Assembly (NCBI GenBank): GCA_029582155.1
Contig: CM055899.1
Coordinates: forward strand, 81,995,556-82,059,555
DNA: 64,000 nt
Source: Panopea generosa
Taxonomy: Eukaryota > Mollusca > Bivalvia > Adapedonta > Hiatellidae
Reading direction: 5' to 3'
Shown here: piece after piece, positions 1 through 13,200 of the stretch
Numbering within the stretch: position 1 is the first letter of the stretch
Layout of the letters: every line of letters starts with the position of its first letter
Made by a program: the position numbers and the translations under genes
Notes under the pieces: model-generated
The model's database searches: none
What the model was told of the DNA's origin: nothing
The model's input: only the letters and a program-made list of their open reading frames with translations

Positions 1-149
1 ACATTATACTGACACGAGTAAAACCAATACTAAAACTATCTTAACCGCACCCAGTCACATTATACTGACACTAGGAAAACCAATACTAAAACTATCTTAA
101 CTGCACCCAGTCACATAATACTGACACGAGGAAAACCAATACTAAAACT
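1..149. repeat. 56-bp tandem repeat, 2.7 copies, cut by window edge
   Basis: Copies begin at 1, 57 and 113 (ACATTATACTGACAC at each start) and differ by only a few bases. The third copy breaks off near 149. The array may continue to the left. Confidence 0.9.
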
Positions 150-1056
150 TTTAAATGTGGAGCAAGGAAACTTCTAGTACAGTTTGTAATAACTCTGCCC
201 ACTTTTTGGATATCTCGATCCCAGTCCTAGTTCCCAAATCATTTCACTTCAACTGAATGTTTGTCTCGATATAATTATTATTGACATAATATTGTGTGTT
301 TTTCGACGTTGTGTGAAAATCTACGTGTGATATTTTTTTCAGTTTGTTTAAGATGCGGCTCTACTAACTGGTCAACGGCAAAGGTGTCAGTTTTAATGAC
401 TGACAGAATGTTGCAAACATCACATCATTGAATTGAGCTATTGCATTCAAATTGTATAAATATCCTTTGATTCAATCAATCAGCCTCAAATTATATCTCA
501 CACTGCCGAAAAATTCAAAGAAGGACCCGGATATCAGCATTAATCCCGACAGTGTAATTCTACTGCACGGACCATGACATGAAAGCAAAAGTACAATTGA
601 CAGACAACAATTATCAAGTGATGAAAATAAATATTGATCTTGAGACAAAATCTAGGTTGATGTTCGGATATCTTGATGTTTTTTGCCAGTCCCTCCAATA
701 TTGAGATAACCAGTTTTGACTGTATTATTACTATTATTAAGAATGTCAAACTTTCACACTTTGATTTTTTCGACTGAACTTTAACTGGGCTTCAAGGAAC
801 CAGTTTCACTGAAATCTTTAGACGCTAGGCCATGAAATATCCCAAATTATACACATTATAATGTGAACATGTAAATAGATGTATTTTAGCATGAGTAAAT
901 ACATGTAATAGAATATTAGAACAAAATACATGTAATGTACAAAACATACACATGACACAACAAATGAGAATTTTGTGTACAAGAAATATGAACTCCAAGA
1001 AACTGCAATTGAATGATCAGTAATTTTAGGATTTTGATTCAAGTTGAGACAATTAC
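150..1056. other. Intron sequence after RBM28 exon 16, no feature seen
   Basis: AT-rich sequence searched on the minus strand for the next RBM28 exon; no in-frame block matching the family's C-terminal tail was found. Short ORFs here have no protein-like composition. Confidence 0.6.
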
Positions 1057-1206
1057 CTTGTTTTCACCAAAAATATCTGGGTTATTATTTGTATGTCGTA
1101 GAGCTGTCAGGGCGTGCTGGTGATCAGAGAAACTGACAAATCCAAATCCTTGTGACTTTCCCTTGCCTTCACTGTTCACACGTGCAAGGTCTCTCATTAT
1201 GCGACA
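1057..1206 (-). CDS. RBM28: RBM28 exon 16 (residues 591-640), last exon visible
   Basis: It encodes [11 protein letters not shown], then [11 protein letters not shown] and [13 protein letters not shown]: the second half of RRM4. Acceptor TTTTTTCAG; donor GTAATT, so coding continues in a further exon. I could not find that exon in positions 1-1,056. Confidence 0.94.
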
Positions 1207-4200
1207 CTGAAAAAAGAACAAGAAGGTTATATGGTTATCAATTCATGAATGCATTGTAAAGGTTGAGCTGTCCCCATAAGAAAATAATTATAATTGATTA
1301 AATTCCATAGAAAGTATTCTACTATGTGCATCGTCATTTGACAATGGGCAGAACCAAATACATCGAATAAAACATGAGACAAATTGCTAAAAATATGCTG
1401 TAAGTTTTTTTTAAACAAACTATAAGCAATTTTGTATGCAAAAATTACACCTAAACATATTCACTCACTCTGCACCAATAATAAATCTTTCAGATCGGGT
1501 TTAAATGACACTGACAATAAATGCAGTACATTCAAACCTGTCTTAAGCAGACAGTCAATGAAATAATAAAAGGTGGTCTTTTAAGACAGGTTGTTGCTTA
1601 ATACAAGTTAATTTGCTCTAAAAACATAGAAATGGGAAATAGCAAATGTGACTGCTTCAGACAAGTGACTGTTTACACATGTACGACTTATATAGTGACT
1701 AATTTCTTCCAAGCCCTGAAAATAAACCAAATTTTACTTAAACAAACAATGATATTACCTCTTGAACCTTTGCCATCTTGTGCCCTGCTGCATCTTTAAA
1801 GACCTTCATCAGCTCTTTATCATCAACCGTTGCTGGGATATTCCTGACACACAATCGCAGTGGTGATATGAACACGTTTATGTTCTTTAACTTCTGTCTC
1901 TTCACCTCATCTACCTACAGTATATGTACAGTATATGTACAAAGAGGATCTCACATGAGTATTCATTTATAATTGAATTTACAAGTTTAATAAATTAAGT
2001 AATAAATAAGCACGAATGTAAGATTCTTTTTATCATGTTAGACACATGTTGGTCCGGTTTCAGTATAATGTCACTGGGTGGGGTATCATACCATGTGTCT
2101 GCCGCATGATACTCCAGTGTGACAGCGCTCAGAATACTGTCTCAAGTAGACACCGTCGCGATGACTGAAAAATTGTTGAAAGCGGTGCTAAACACCATAC
2201 AACAACAACATAAATTCACCCTATTAGTTGTTGTCAATCTTCCTTCAAACATTCGTCTTTGTATGACGTAACATTCCAAAACAACGTCAATTTAACATGA
2301 CAAAATGATGTCAATTATATAAAGGGGCAAGTTGGAAGATAGGTCGGCATTTTACCTGCTTGAGAAGTTTATAAGGAAAACACCGAGTGGTCAATTGTAT
2401 GGAAGGGTCACAATTGGTCATAAATGCTTTGTAATATTTAAATGGAAATACCGTCATGCACCAGCAATTATTGCACATACTTGTTAGTTTAAACTTTCTT
2501 ATTTTACTTTGATTGTGAATCAAACTTATACATGTTTCATGCCCAAAGTCTTCCTAAGTAGAACCAGTACTAAGCATATGTAGAAAACGTGTGTTGCTCA
2601 AGGACACTACACATAAACGTGGTGTAGGATTGAACCCACAAACTCTGATCATGGGACTGATGCTCTACCACTTGACCATGCACTCTACAGATACTTGTGA
2701 CAAGTTGCATAAAAGCAACTCCATATCAAAATGACACTTCACAAATAATAAAGCAGAGGTGAAAATTATATTTTAGCGTAGAATTTCATTTGAAAGTTGT
2801 TGCCCCCGACACAAAAAACAAATCGAGCCAAAACGTCACGAAAACGAAACTAACATTGAAACAGAGATAGAAATTTTACATTGAAGGTATTATAAAAACA
2901 AGTACAAGGCTAAAAGATTATCCCTCTAAAATATTAAACTGACAAAACACTAAAAATGAAACTACATGTTGATGACCTGTATGACAAATATATATACCAA
3001 AGAATTACTAATGACAAAGAACAAATTCCTGTAAATTTACATTTCCCGCTATAAAAAAGTAATAAATTACATTTTACTGAAACTTAAAGTCATCTTTCAT
3101 CTTATTCTAGGCCCATGTGTGTAAAATAATTGTAAACTGCATGACAATATCCTATGATGCTTAATATCCAAACAAACAAAAAATTTACCTTCATTCTTTT
3201 ATCCAAGTCTGCCTTTGACATTCCCTGGGCTGCCTCTGTACCAGCACGTATCACTGAAAATATATTTGAACATGAATACCAGTCCTCACATATGGAGGAT
3301 GTGATCAACAAACTGTTTCCATACAATGATGGTCATGTAAAGATTTAACAATCATATCAATGATTTTAAGATACTATTTCAAATAAATGCATAAAATGAA
3401 TATGCATTCATAGAGCTTTCCTTTTGAACTGATACTCCTGGATCAGATAAAACTCAGTGGAAATCACAGCCTCAAACCATTAATCACGCCAGAGGTTATG
3501 GGTTCAATCCCCAGCTTTACCCAATGCCTATAAAAAAATCCCACTCAATACTGGTTCTACCCAGGAAGTGGACTCAAGAGCGGTCAATATAAGCTCTCAG
3601 CTTTCTTCACAATTGAGCTATTAAGTAAATTAGTAAAACTTAACCATTAATTTGTTTTATAAATCACTGTGTTTGAAACTGTCAATATTTGACTTTATAC
3701 AAATGGAACAGTTAACCCGCCACTTTTGTATTTCCAATATCTTCGTCAAAATATTGAGTAGCTTTATTAAAACTTGTATACAACAAATAACAATTATGTA
3801 TTGATTTTGCATAGCCTAAACGTTCTTTCTTACTCATGTCCAAATTTCAAGAAAATACTTGCTTTGATACTTTTTGATATATTTCTTTTATTACACTCAA
3901 TCCATTTACAGTAATGGCAACATGAGGTTATATAATACAGTAGTTAACATGACTTCAGTTAAATTAAAGAAAATAGCAAATACTGATATATTTGTTAATC
4001 ATACACGCACATGCATGCACTCACGCCCACATGGGAACATACACAAAGACACCCGCACACTCACTCACACACCCTACAAACATTATGCATTATGAACAAC
4101 AAATATTATGATTGTCATATTAACATTCAATCAACATTCATTATTATTTTATATGATATCATGTGGTTGGTTTTACTGTATATTTACATTTAAATGTTTT

Positions 4201-7200
4201 CAAGCCATCAATAACACTATTTATTTGTGTAAATTGTAATTTATTATCCCTTGATTGCTTTCCTTAAAGAAGTCTGGTCTATATCACCAAATAGATCTTA
4301 GATCTTTTAGATCTTATCAGTTAAACTGCACATTTATATCAAACATCATATATTATGGATATTATGTTCAATAATTTATATTGTATTTCGTCTCTGTAGT
4401 GTAAACTTCTTTAATTTTGCTGCCTGCGATTAAGTCACTCATTCAGGCCAGTATCAGGATATGCTAAAACACTGATTAATAAAACGGAAAATGATGACAT
4501 GTGTATTAACGAATTTCTCATAAATAAGATAAACTACAAATAAGAAATCAACCATAATCATTGAATGGAATCTCCCTCTTTATGATTCAATAAACTTTCC
4601 ATCATTTACTTAACAGAAAGTTATAGGGGATGCATCTTTAAACTTGAAAATGAATAAGGAACACTTAAAGAAACTAGTTTAATTTTATTGACAATCAATG
4701 TGCTTTCAAATCAGTAAAAATTTTAACATGTGCTAATTGTCAGTCAAAAATAGTTATTAAATTATATCAGCAAGAGATACCTTTTTTACACAAATTGCAA
4801 TACACAAGGGTGATGACAATACCATTAGGCAACCATAACTTCATACACTAACCTTACCTTCTGAGCATGTTGAAAAATCATAGGAATCTCACTGATTGTT
4901 ACCAGATTTCAGTCTTCTTTGTATTTGTTTGAAACTTATTTATTTTACATCTATGTGAAACACGTTCTTACAACTTAGACAAATCACTCTTGAAGAATTC
5001 CTGAGTAGAACTAGTACTAAACATATGCCGATACAGTGTGTTGCCCAAGAACACCACACATGACCGTGGTGGGGGACGAGCCCACGACCCTCTGAACTTG
5101 GGCCAGATGCTCTACTACTAGAATAACGCTCCACGTCTTCTTCATATCATTCCAGGGCAATGCTATATTAATGATACAATCATACAAACATTCAGCAAAC
5201 ACATACTTCCTTCTCTGGCCAGATACAGGTTTCTGTTGTCCTTTTTCTCTTTCTCTTTCTTCTCTTGAAACTTGGAGGCCTGGTCTCTTGAAACAGCCAC
5301 TGTAACATTCAGTTGTCGGCCATCTTGTACGAGTCCGCCATTCTCCGCCTGTAACATACATTTGTCTGCTGCATCTTTGCTTCGGAATTTTACAAATCCC
5401 ATCCCTGGAAATAAAATTAAAACACGATATTTGTTAGGACTAAGTTATTCACTTTCTTATAGACCAATGAGTCATACTAGTCTAAGAGTTTAATAGATAA
5501 ATGTTTGGCTGTAATATCTGGAATTAGAAATATGTATGAGGACAGTCTCACTACTGTTAGCTCTTGATACAAGATTCAAGCAAAAAAAATGTTTTTCAAT
5601 GGGGTTTAACACCATTTCCAACAAATTTCAGGTTATATATGGCATATATATATTTATTAGTGGAGGAAGACCACAGAATGAATCTGAGTAGAACCACCAC
5701 CTTCCACAAGTTACAGGCAAACTTTGCTGACAAAGTTTTTGGAGAGAGAGCGAGACTCGAACCAATGACTTTAGCAGTGAGAGGTAAGTGATCTTGAGAC
5801 GGCGCCTTAGAGCACTCAGCCACAGACGACCCTGGTAAAATGCAGGAGAGGTATATTTTTGTGCATTATTGTGTGTAAATTCTTTTTCAATCCTATTACA
5901 AGATTAGCGACATTTTTTGACAATCTTTAGCAATATTTTGATGGTATCTGCTCGAAACATTATTCTAAGCACCGTCCCCTGGAGTATAATGGTACATGGT
6001 ATGGTACCTCACCAAGTCACATTATTTTCACACTGCGAAAATAATTAACAAGTAAAGCGCAGATCATTTAAGGACAATTCTAGAACTATGAATGGACGGA
6101 CAGAGGCAACACTTAATTCTCCTTAACCATTTTAAGAATGACAGGCCGGGCCCGATTAGCTCAGTCGTTAGCGTGTCTGACTATCAATCCAGGGGTCGTG
6201 ATTTCAAACCCCCGCTCGGCCACAATCTCCGTGATGGTTGATATATGACATTGCGTCTCATTATCATCCGTCTCTCACCACTGAAGTGGGAAAGTTATCC
6301 GTTACTTGCAGAGATGGGATGTGCTTAAGTACTGGTTAACCTTCAGGATCCTAGGAAACAGTGATTAGGTTGACTGATCGTCTATTAGCCCTCGATGGCA
6401 TAAAAACGAAGATAAATATTCAATCAATCAATTAATCTAGCACTAGCAGGGCCAAAAGGAGTATAAGGCTGTCAGGAGATATAAAATATTGTATGTCTGT
6501 GGTAGAACATTTCAGTTTGAGATCATATACTAAACACCACAACACCAACCTTTAGAATGCTCTGTATTATGGTCTATGACCACCTTGGCATAATGCAGGT
6601 CACCAAACTGTCCAAAACATTCCACTAATCCGTCCTCATCACAATCAAATGACAAATTCCTGAAACAATATTGGTTTAAATCATACATACACATTAAAAA
6701 TTCAATCAACTTCTTATCACAAATTCATGAACCAATAGGTAGGTATATACGCATACGACTACTATCTTGTTATACAGCTAACTTTCGTGGTATCATTAGT
6801 ACGCTGGAGTTGAGAAGTCCCCACTACGGTTGCCTACTTTTCTTGTAATTTTTAGGGCCCTATTACAAATATATTGGTGTTGGAAGACTGGGAAAATTAT
6901 ACAGGGGTTATGAGCTTAAATTCCTGCTCATCCAGTCTCTGTAATGATTGGTCATGAACTTTGTTTAACAACATCAAATCTCCCACCAATGAATATGTTG
7001 CAAAGTAATTAGTGACTCGCACAGATAAGGTATCTTTATTTTTTTATTTATGAGGTTTAACGCCATTTCCAACACATTTCAGGTTATATATGGCATGTCC
7101 AGTTTTACTGGTGGATGAAGACCTCAGACTGAGTTGAGTCAGACTGCGAAGAATCATTGTCCTTCCGCAAGTAACTGGAAACTTTCTCACATAAAGTTTT

Positions 7201-10200
7201 TGGAGTGAGCAGGACTCAAACCTACGACCTTAGCGGTGAGAGGTAAGTATTTTGAGACAGTGCCCTAGACCACTTGGCCATGGAGGACCCTTGATAAGGT
7301 ATCAAACACTGGCTAACCACAGATCCCAGGAATGATGATAAGATATGCTGACTGCAATTAAAAAACTGAAAAAATGTTTAAAGAAAGGCACATAACCACA
7401 TCAAAGTATAATCAGCTCAGACAATTTTTTATATTGTTATGTTAATAAGATTTTTTGAAGACACATTTTAGATATAAATATATATATATGAATATATACA
7501 AGAGGCCCAAGAAGACCTGAATCACTCTACTGGCAACATATGCAACATGTAAAATATCAAAGGTCAAGGCCTAAAACTTCCAGAGAAAATGTTTTTTTTT
7601 AAAATTTTACTTAAAATGTGCTTATAAGCTCTGTGGCAGTGGCATTTCTGGTCAAATCAATCATGCTTGTTCAAGAACTTGTCCGAGATCATGTGGTTAT
7701 ATAACTGCTGTGCAAGTTTGGATTCAATAAAAAATGAAGGTGCAATTGGGTTTACAACATTTTCCCTAAATAACTATGTAAAACAGTGACCCTTGTGGCG
7801 ACCCCATATGTTTGATGCCAGGAACCCAACTTAAACAAATCTTTAAGGGGACCTCCATGCAATGCTACATGTTAAATATCTAAGGTCTAGGCCTTGAACT
7901 TTCAGAGAAAATGATTTTTCAACTTTCGTTTAAAATGTGCTTATAAGCCCTGTGGTGTGGGCATTTGTGGTTGAATCAAGCTGGTTCAAGAACTCGTCTG
8001 AGATCATGTGGTTATATATAACTGCTGTGCAAGTTTGGTCAAGATTCAATGAAAAATGAAGGTGCTATCGTGTCTACAAGAAAAAGGTTAACAGACGGAC
8101 AGATGACGGACAATTTACCATGACAAAAGCCGTGCTGGCCTTTAGCCAGTAGAGCTAACAAAGACTGATTCATCACTACTGACCCTGCAAGACAAGATAA
8201 ATAAAGTGATGCCCACTCTGAAAGAGAAGCTACATGAATAAGATTTTGCATTTATAAACTTTAACATACATGTATATCACTGCCACAATATTGCTATTAT
8301 TATTGAGAATTACATGTAATAAGTAAGACATCACTGTACCTGATAAATAAAGTACATCCCTGGTCTACATCACTTCTAACTGGCCCTGTAAAACAGGTAC
8401 AAATAGATCCATACACACTTGTTTATGATTTTATAGTAAGCAGTTAATACAAAGGTTACTGAATAGGTGTCCTATGAATATTTACTGTATGATGTATGTG
8501 ACATCACTTATTAAGCAACCCTCGTATACAGTTGACAAGCAAGGCAGCAATTCAATGCAGTATTTAAAATAGTTTGTTGACAACATTAATGCACAGGGAT
8601 TGGCAATTTATAGATACCAGATCTGGTTGATCATGTCACAACAGTACATAAGATGATATTAAGCAAGATAAAGAAAACTTTAGGTTTAAATGGACAATTT
8701 TTACTTCATAATATTCCGAAGATTCCTATGTCCAATCAATTAAGTTAAAATACCACTCTTCTAAAGGTGTAAAGCTGCATCAGGTAAGCTCAGTCAATAG
8801 TGTGTATGACTATCAACCCAAGAGTAGTCAGTAGTGTCTGACTGTCAATCCAAGGGCAGTCAGTAGTGTGTATGATTGTCATTGCAAGGGCAGTCAGTAG
8901 TGTGTCTGACCATCAACCCAAGGGCAGTCAGAAGTGTGTATGACTGTCATTGCAAGGGCAGTCAGTAGTATGTATGACTGTCAATGCAAGGGCAGTCAGT
9001 AGTGTGTATGACTGTCAATGCAAGGGCAGTCAGTAGTGTGTATGACTGTCAATTCAAGGGCAGTCAGTAGTGTGTATGACTGTTAATCCAAGGCCAGTCA
9101 GTAGTGTGTATGACTGTCATTGCAAGGGCAGTCAGTAGTGTGTCTGACAATCAACCCAAGGACAGTCAGAAGTGTGTATGACTGTCAATCCAAGGGCAGT
9201 CAGTAGTGTGTATGACTGTCATTGCAAGGGCAGTCAGTAGTGTGTCTGACCATCAACCCAAGGGCAGTCAGAAGTGTGTATGACTGTCAATGCAAGGGCA
9301 GTCAGTAGTGTGTATGACTGTCAATGCAAGGGCAGTCAGTAGTGTGTATGACTGTCAATGCAAGGGCAGTCAGTAGTGTGTATGACTGTCAATTCAAGGC
9401 CAGTCAGTAGTGTGTATGACTGTCATTGCAAAGGCAGTCAGTAGTGTGTCTGACCATCAACCCAAGGGCAGTCAGAAGTGTGTATGACTGTCATTGCAAG
9501 AGCAGTCAGTAGTGTGTCTGACCATCAACCCAAGGGCAGTCAGTAGTGTGTATGACTGTCAATGCAAGGGCAGTCAGTAGTGTGTATGACTGTCAATGCA
9601 AGGGCACTCAGTAGTGTGTATGACTGTCAACCCAAGGGCAGTCAGAAGTGTGTATGACTGTCAACCCAAGGCCAGTCAGTAGTGTGTATGACTGTCATTG
9701 CAAGGGCAGTCAGTAGTGTGTCTGACTATCAACCCAAGGGCAGACAGTAATGTGTATGACTGTCATTGCAAGGGCAGTCAGTAGTGTGTATGACTGTCAA
9801 TGCAAGGGCAGTCAGTAGTGTGTAGGACTGTCAACACAAGGGCAGTCAGTAGTGTGTATGACTGTCATTGCAAGGGCAGTTAGAAGTGTGTATGACTGTC
9901 ATTGTAAGGGCAGTCAGTAAGTGTGTATGACTGTCATTGCAAGGCCAGTCAGTAGTGTGTATGACTGTCAATGCAAGGGCAGTCAGTAGTGTGTATGACT
10001 GTCAATGCGAGGGCAGTCAGAAGTGTGTATGACTGTCAATGCAAGGCCAGTCAGAAGTGTGTATGACTGTCAACCCAAGGGCAGTCAAAAGTGTGTATGA
10101 CTGTCAATGCAAAGGCAGTCAGTAGTGTGTATGACTGTCAATGCAAGGGCAATCAGTAGTGTGTATGACTGTCAATGCAAGGGCAGTCAGTAGTGTGTAG

Positions 10201-13200
10201 GACTGTCAACGCAAGGGCAGTCAGTAGTGTGTATGACTGTCATTGCAAGGGCAGTTAGAAGTGTGTATGACTGTCATTGTAAGGGCAGTCAGTAAGTGTG
10301 TATGACTGTCATTGCAAGGCCAGTCAGTAGTGTGTATGACTGTCAATGCAAGGGCAGTCAGTAGTGTGTATGACTGTCAATGCGAGGGCAGTCAGAAGTG
10401 TGTATGACTGTCAATGCAAGGCCAGTCAGAAGTGTGTATGACTGTCAACCCAAGGGCAGTCAGAAGTGTGTATGACTGTCAATGCAAAGGCAGTCAGTAG
10501 TGTGTATGACTGTCAATGCAAGGGCAGTCAGTAGTGTGTATGACTGTCAACCCAAGGGCAGTCAGTTGTGTGTATGACTGTCATTGCAAGGGCAGTCAAT
10601 AAGTGTGTATGACTGTCAATGCAAGGGCAGTCAGTAGTGTGTATGACTGTCAACCCAAGGGCAGTCAGTTGTGTGTATGACTGTCATTGCAAGGGCAGTC
10701 AATAAGTGTGTATGACTGTCAATACAAGGCCAGTCAGTAATGTGTATGACTGTCAACCCAAGGGCAGTCAGTAATGTGTATGACTGTCAATGCAAGGGCA
10801 GTCAGTAGTGTGTATGACTGTCAATCCAAGGGCAGTCAGTAATGTGTATGACTGTCAATGCAAGGGCAGTCAGTAGTGTGTATGACTGTCAACCCAAGGG
10901 CAGTCAGTAATGTGTATGACTGTCAACTCAAGGGCAGTCAGTAATGTGTATGACTGTCAATGCAAGGGCAGTCAGTAGTGTGTATGACTGGTCAGTAGTG
11001 TGTATGACTGTCAACCCAAGGGCAGTCAGTAAGTGTGTCTGACTGTCAACCCAAGGGTCATGAGCTCCAGTCCTAATCTGACAATAGTCTTTGTTATGCC
11101 TTATATATGATGATGCTTCTCGTTGTCATTTGTCTCTCACTGATTCAAGTAGGAAAGATACCAGTTACTTGCAGAGATGGGAGTGACAGAGTACTAGTCA
11201 ACTTTCCAGGATCATTCTGCAAGATCAGTGGGCAAACACAATTTAAAATTATATTGAATGCAGATGGTATTTTGCTTCTTGTTTGTAATGGACCTATTTT
11301 CAACTGTTTTTTTTTTGGTATTTTTTAGTAACCTTGCATCACAGTAAAATTGTTTAGGAAAGGCAGTCATACTTTTAAAAGATGTGTGAAGAAACTCTCT
11401 GAAAATGAATTTCTTTATAAAGAGAGAACAGAATAAAACTAACATATTTAGTACTTTAGATACAGATATTCTAACCTATATTGTTGTAGCAACATACGTG
11501 ATTTACCTTTCTTCTTGGGTTTGTTTTTACTGCTAGCATCCTCCTCACTGTCATCTTCCTCATCTTCATCATCACTTTCATCATCATTCACATCTGACTG
11601 ATCATCACTGCCATCATCATCTTCTTCTTCCTCATCATCACTGCTAGATTTATCTTTATATCCTTCATCTTCTGATGACACTGTCTTAGTTTTCATATCT
11701 TCATCAGAAGAGTCTTCATCCTCTGCACTGAATGACCCTTCATCACTTTTATCATCCTCTGTAATAAGAAATATTGGGACTAGCTTTAGCTTTATTACTA
11801 CAGAATAGCATGGTCATGACTGGTTTTATTTGCTATAAATATTATACATTGTACTGTACTTTACTATTGCAGGTCTCACAACACAGATGAATAGTGTTCT
11901 TTGTTCTATATAAAATAAGATCTAAGATCTCCATGGTAAAAAAAAAAATCCACATATAATTTTTTTATTATAAGTTTTTTTTTTCATAGCAGGAATGTTT
12001 CCCCACGTAAGAATGCACAATAACTGGTAGGTTGACCAGCTTCGTGCAGAGACACCTTAAGTTTTTTTAAAAAAAAGAAGTCATTTAAAAATTCTCATAA
12101 AAACATGCATGTGCTAAAATCCTGTAAAAGTCACTTTTTTAACACCAGTGATGTCTTATTGCAGTATGCTAAGCCAGCTTTTGCTTTACTCATCTGCAGC
12201 AAAAAATCATAACCACTATTAACCATTTTGAAAATGTTTCAAACCAAATTACATAAGACTATTTTTAAGTGCAAGAATCATGTTACCGTTAGAAACAATG
12301 GGGCGCAAACGTGAAGGCACCAGACATTACAAGTCACAGAACAGAACAGCTATTAGAATCAAAGTTGGACAAACATAAAACAACACATCAAAGAAGTATT
12401 ACAGTAACTATGAGAGAAGTCATGTGACACAAAACCATAAATCTTTATTTCATGCTCAAATCAATTTCCAGGATTTGTATTAAAAACACAAATAAAGGCG
12501 AAAACTTTAAACTTAGATGTAGCCTCGAAGTAATAATGAAGATTTGTAGTAGAAAGTTACAGGTTTTTGCATTTATAATTTTGTTATATGTCCATTCATT
12601 TTTATAGTTGAGCATAAAATCTTGAGTAGTGCATGAACCAAAACTGTATAACCTTGGGCATATATCGTTCACAAGTTTAATAGTATGGATGAAAGCTAAA
12701 TAAAACAAATACATCATTTTTCAATCATTCAAGGGTCAGAAACACTGTCATTTCCTGTCAGGTATGGCTGGCCTAAGAATTTGTCACAGCTTTAAAAGTT
12801 ATGCTATTTAACAATCTAACCAAGTTTGGTTTAGACGGTATGAGATCTGAAGAGGTTCTGGTGTAAATAAGGCAAAAATCAGTAATTTTAAGTAATTGAA
12901 CTTTGTTGTTTCTTGTGTTATCAGGTCAGTTCAAAAACTCAAGTTTTCATGAAAATAAACATTTTGACCAAGGTGCTACAATCTTTTAAAAGAAAAGTTA
13001 ATGAATATACAACAGTAAACTAACATAGAAACAAACCTGTCTTTGTCTGTTTGGACTCGTACCTGTCTTTGGGAAGTGCCCAGTCTACTGCTACGGGTCG
13101 ACCTAGTTACAAATAAGACAGTGGTGTTGATACCGATAAAACAGTGTTTAGCATTGCGTTTAACAATCTCCGAGGTATATCATGGCAATGTCTGATTCTG

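Noticed and set aside
6150..6226. tRNA gene in intron 12
   Set aside because: The A- and B-boxes are good, but the sequence runs on into a SINE body seen in several other places, and the acceptor stem does not pair properly.
7260..7292. Leu/Ser tRNA gene on the minus strand
   Set aside because: It is the head of an S3 SINE with a shared body at 5,600-5,838 and 47,490-47,655.
8795..11050. CRISPR-like array
   Set aside because: The 34-bp units abut each other with no unique spacers, and the setting is a eukaryotic intron.
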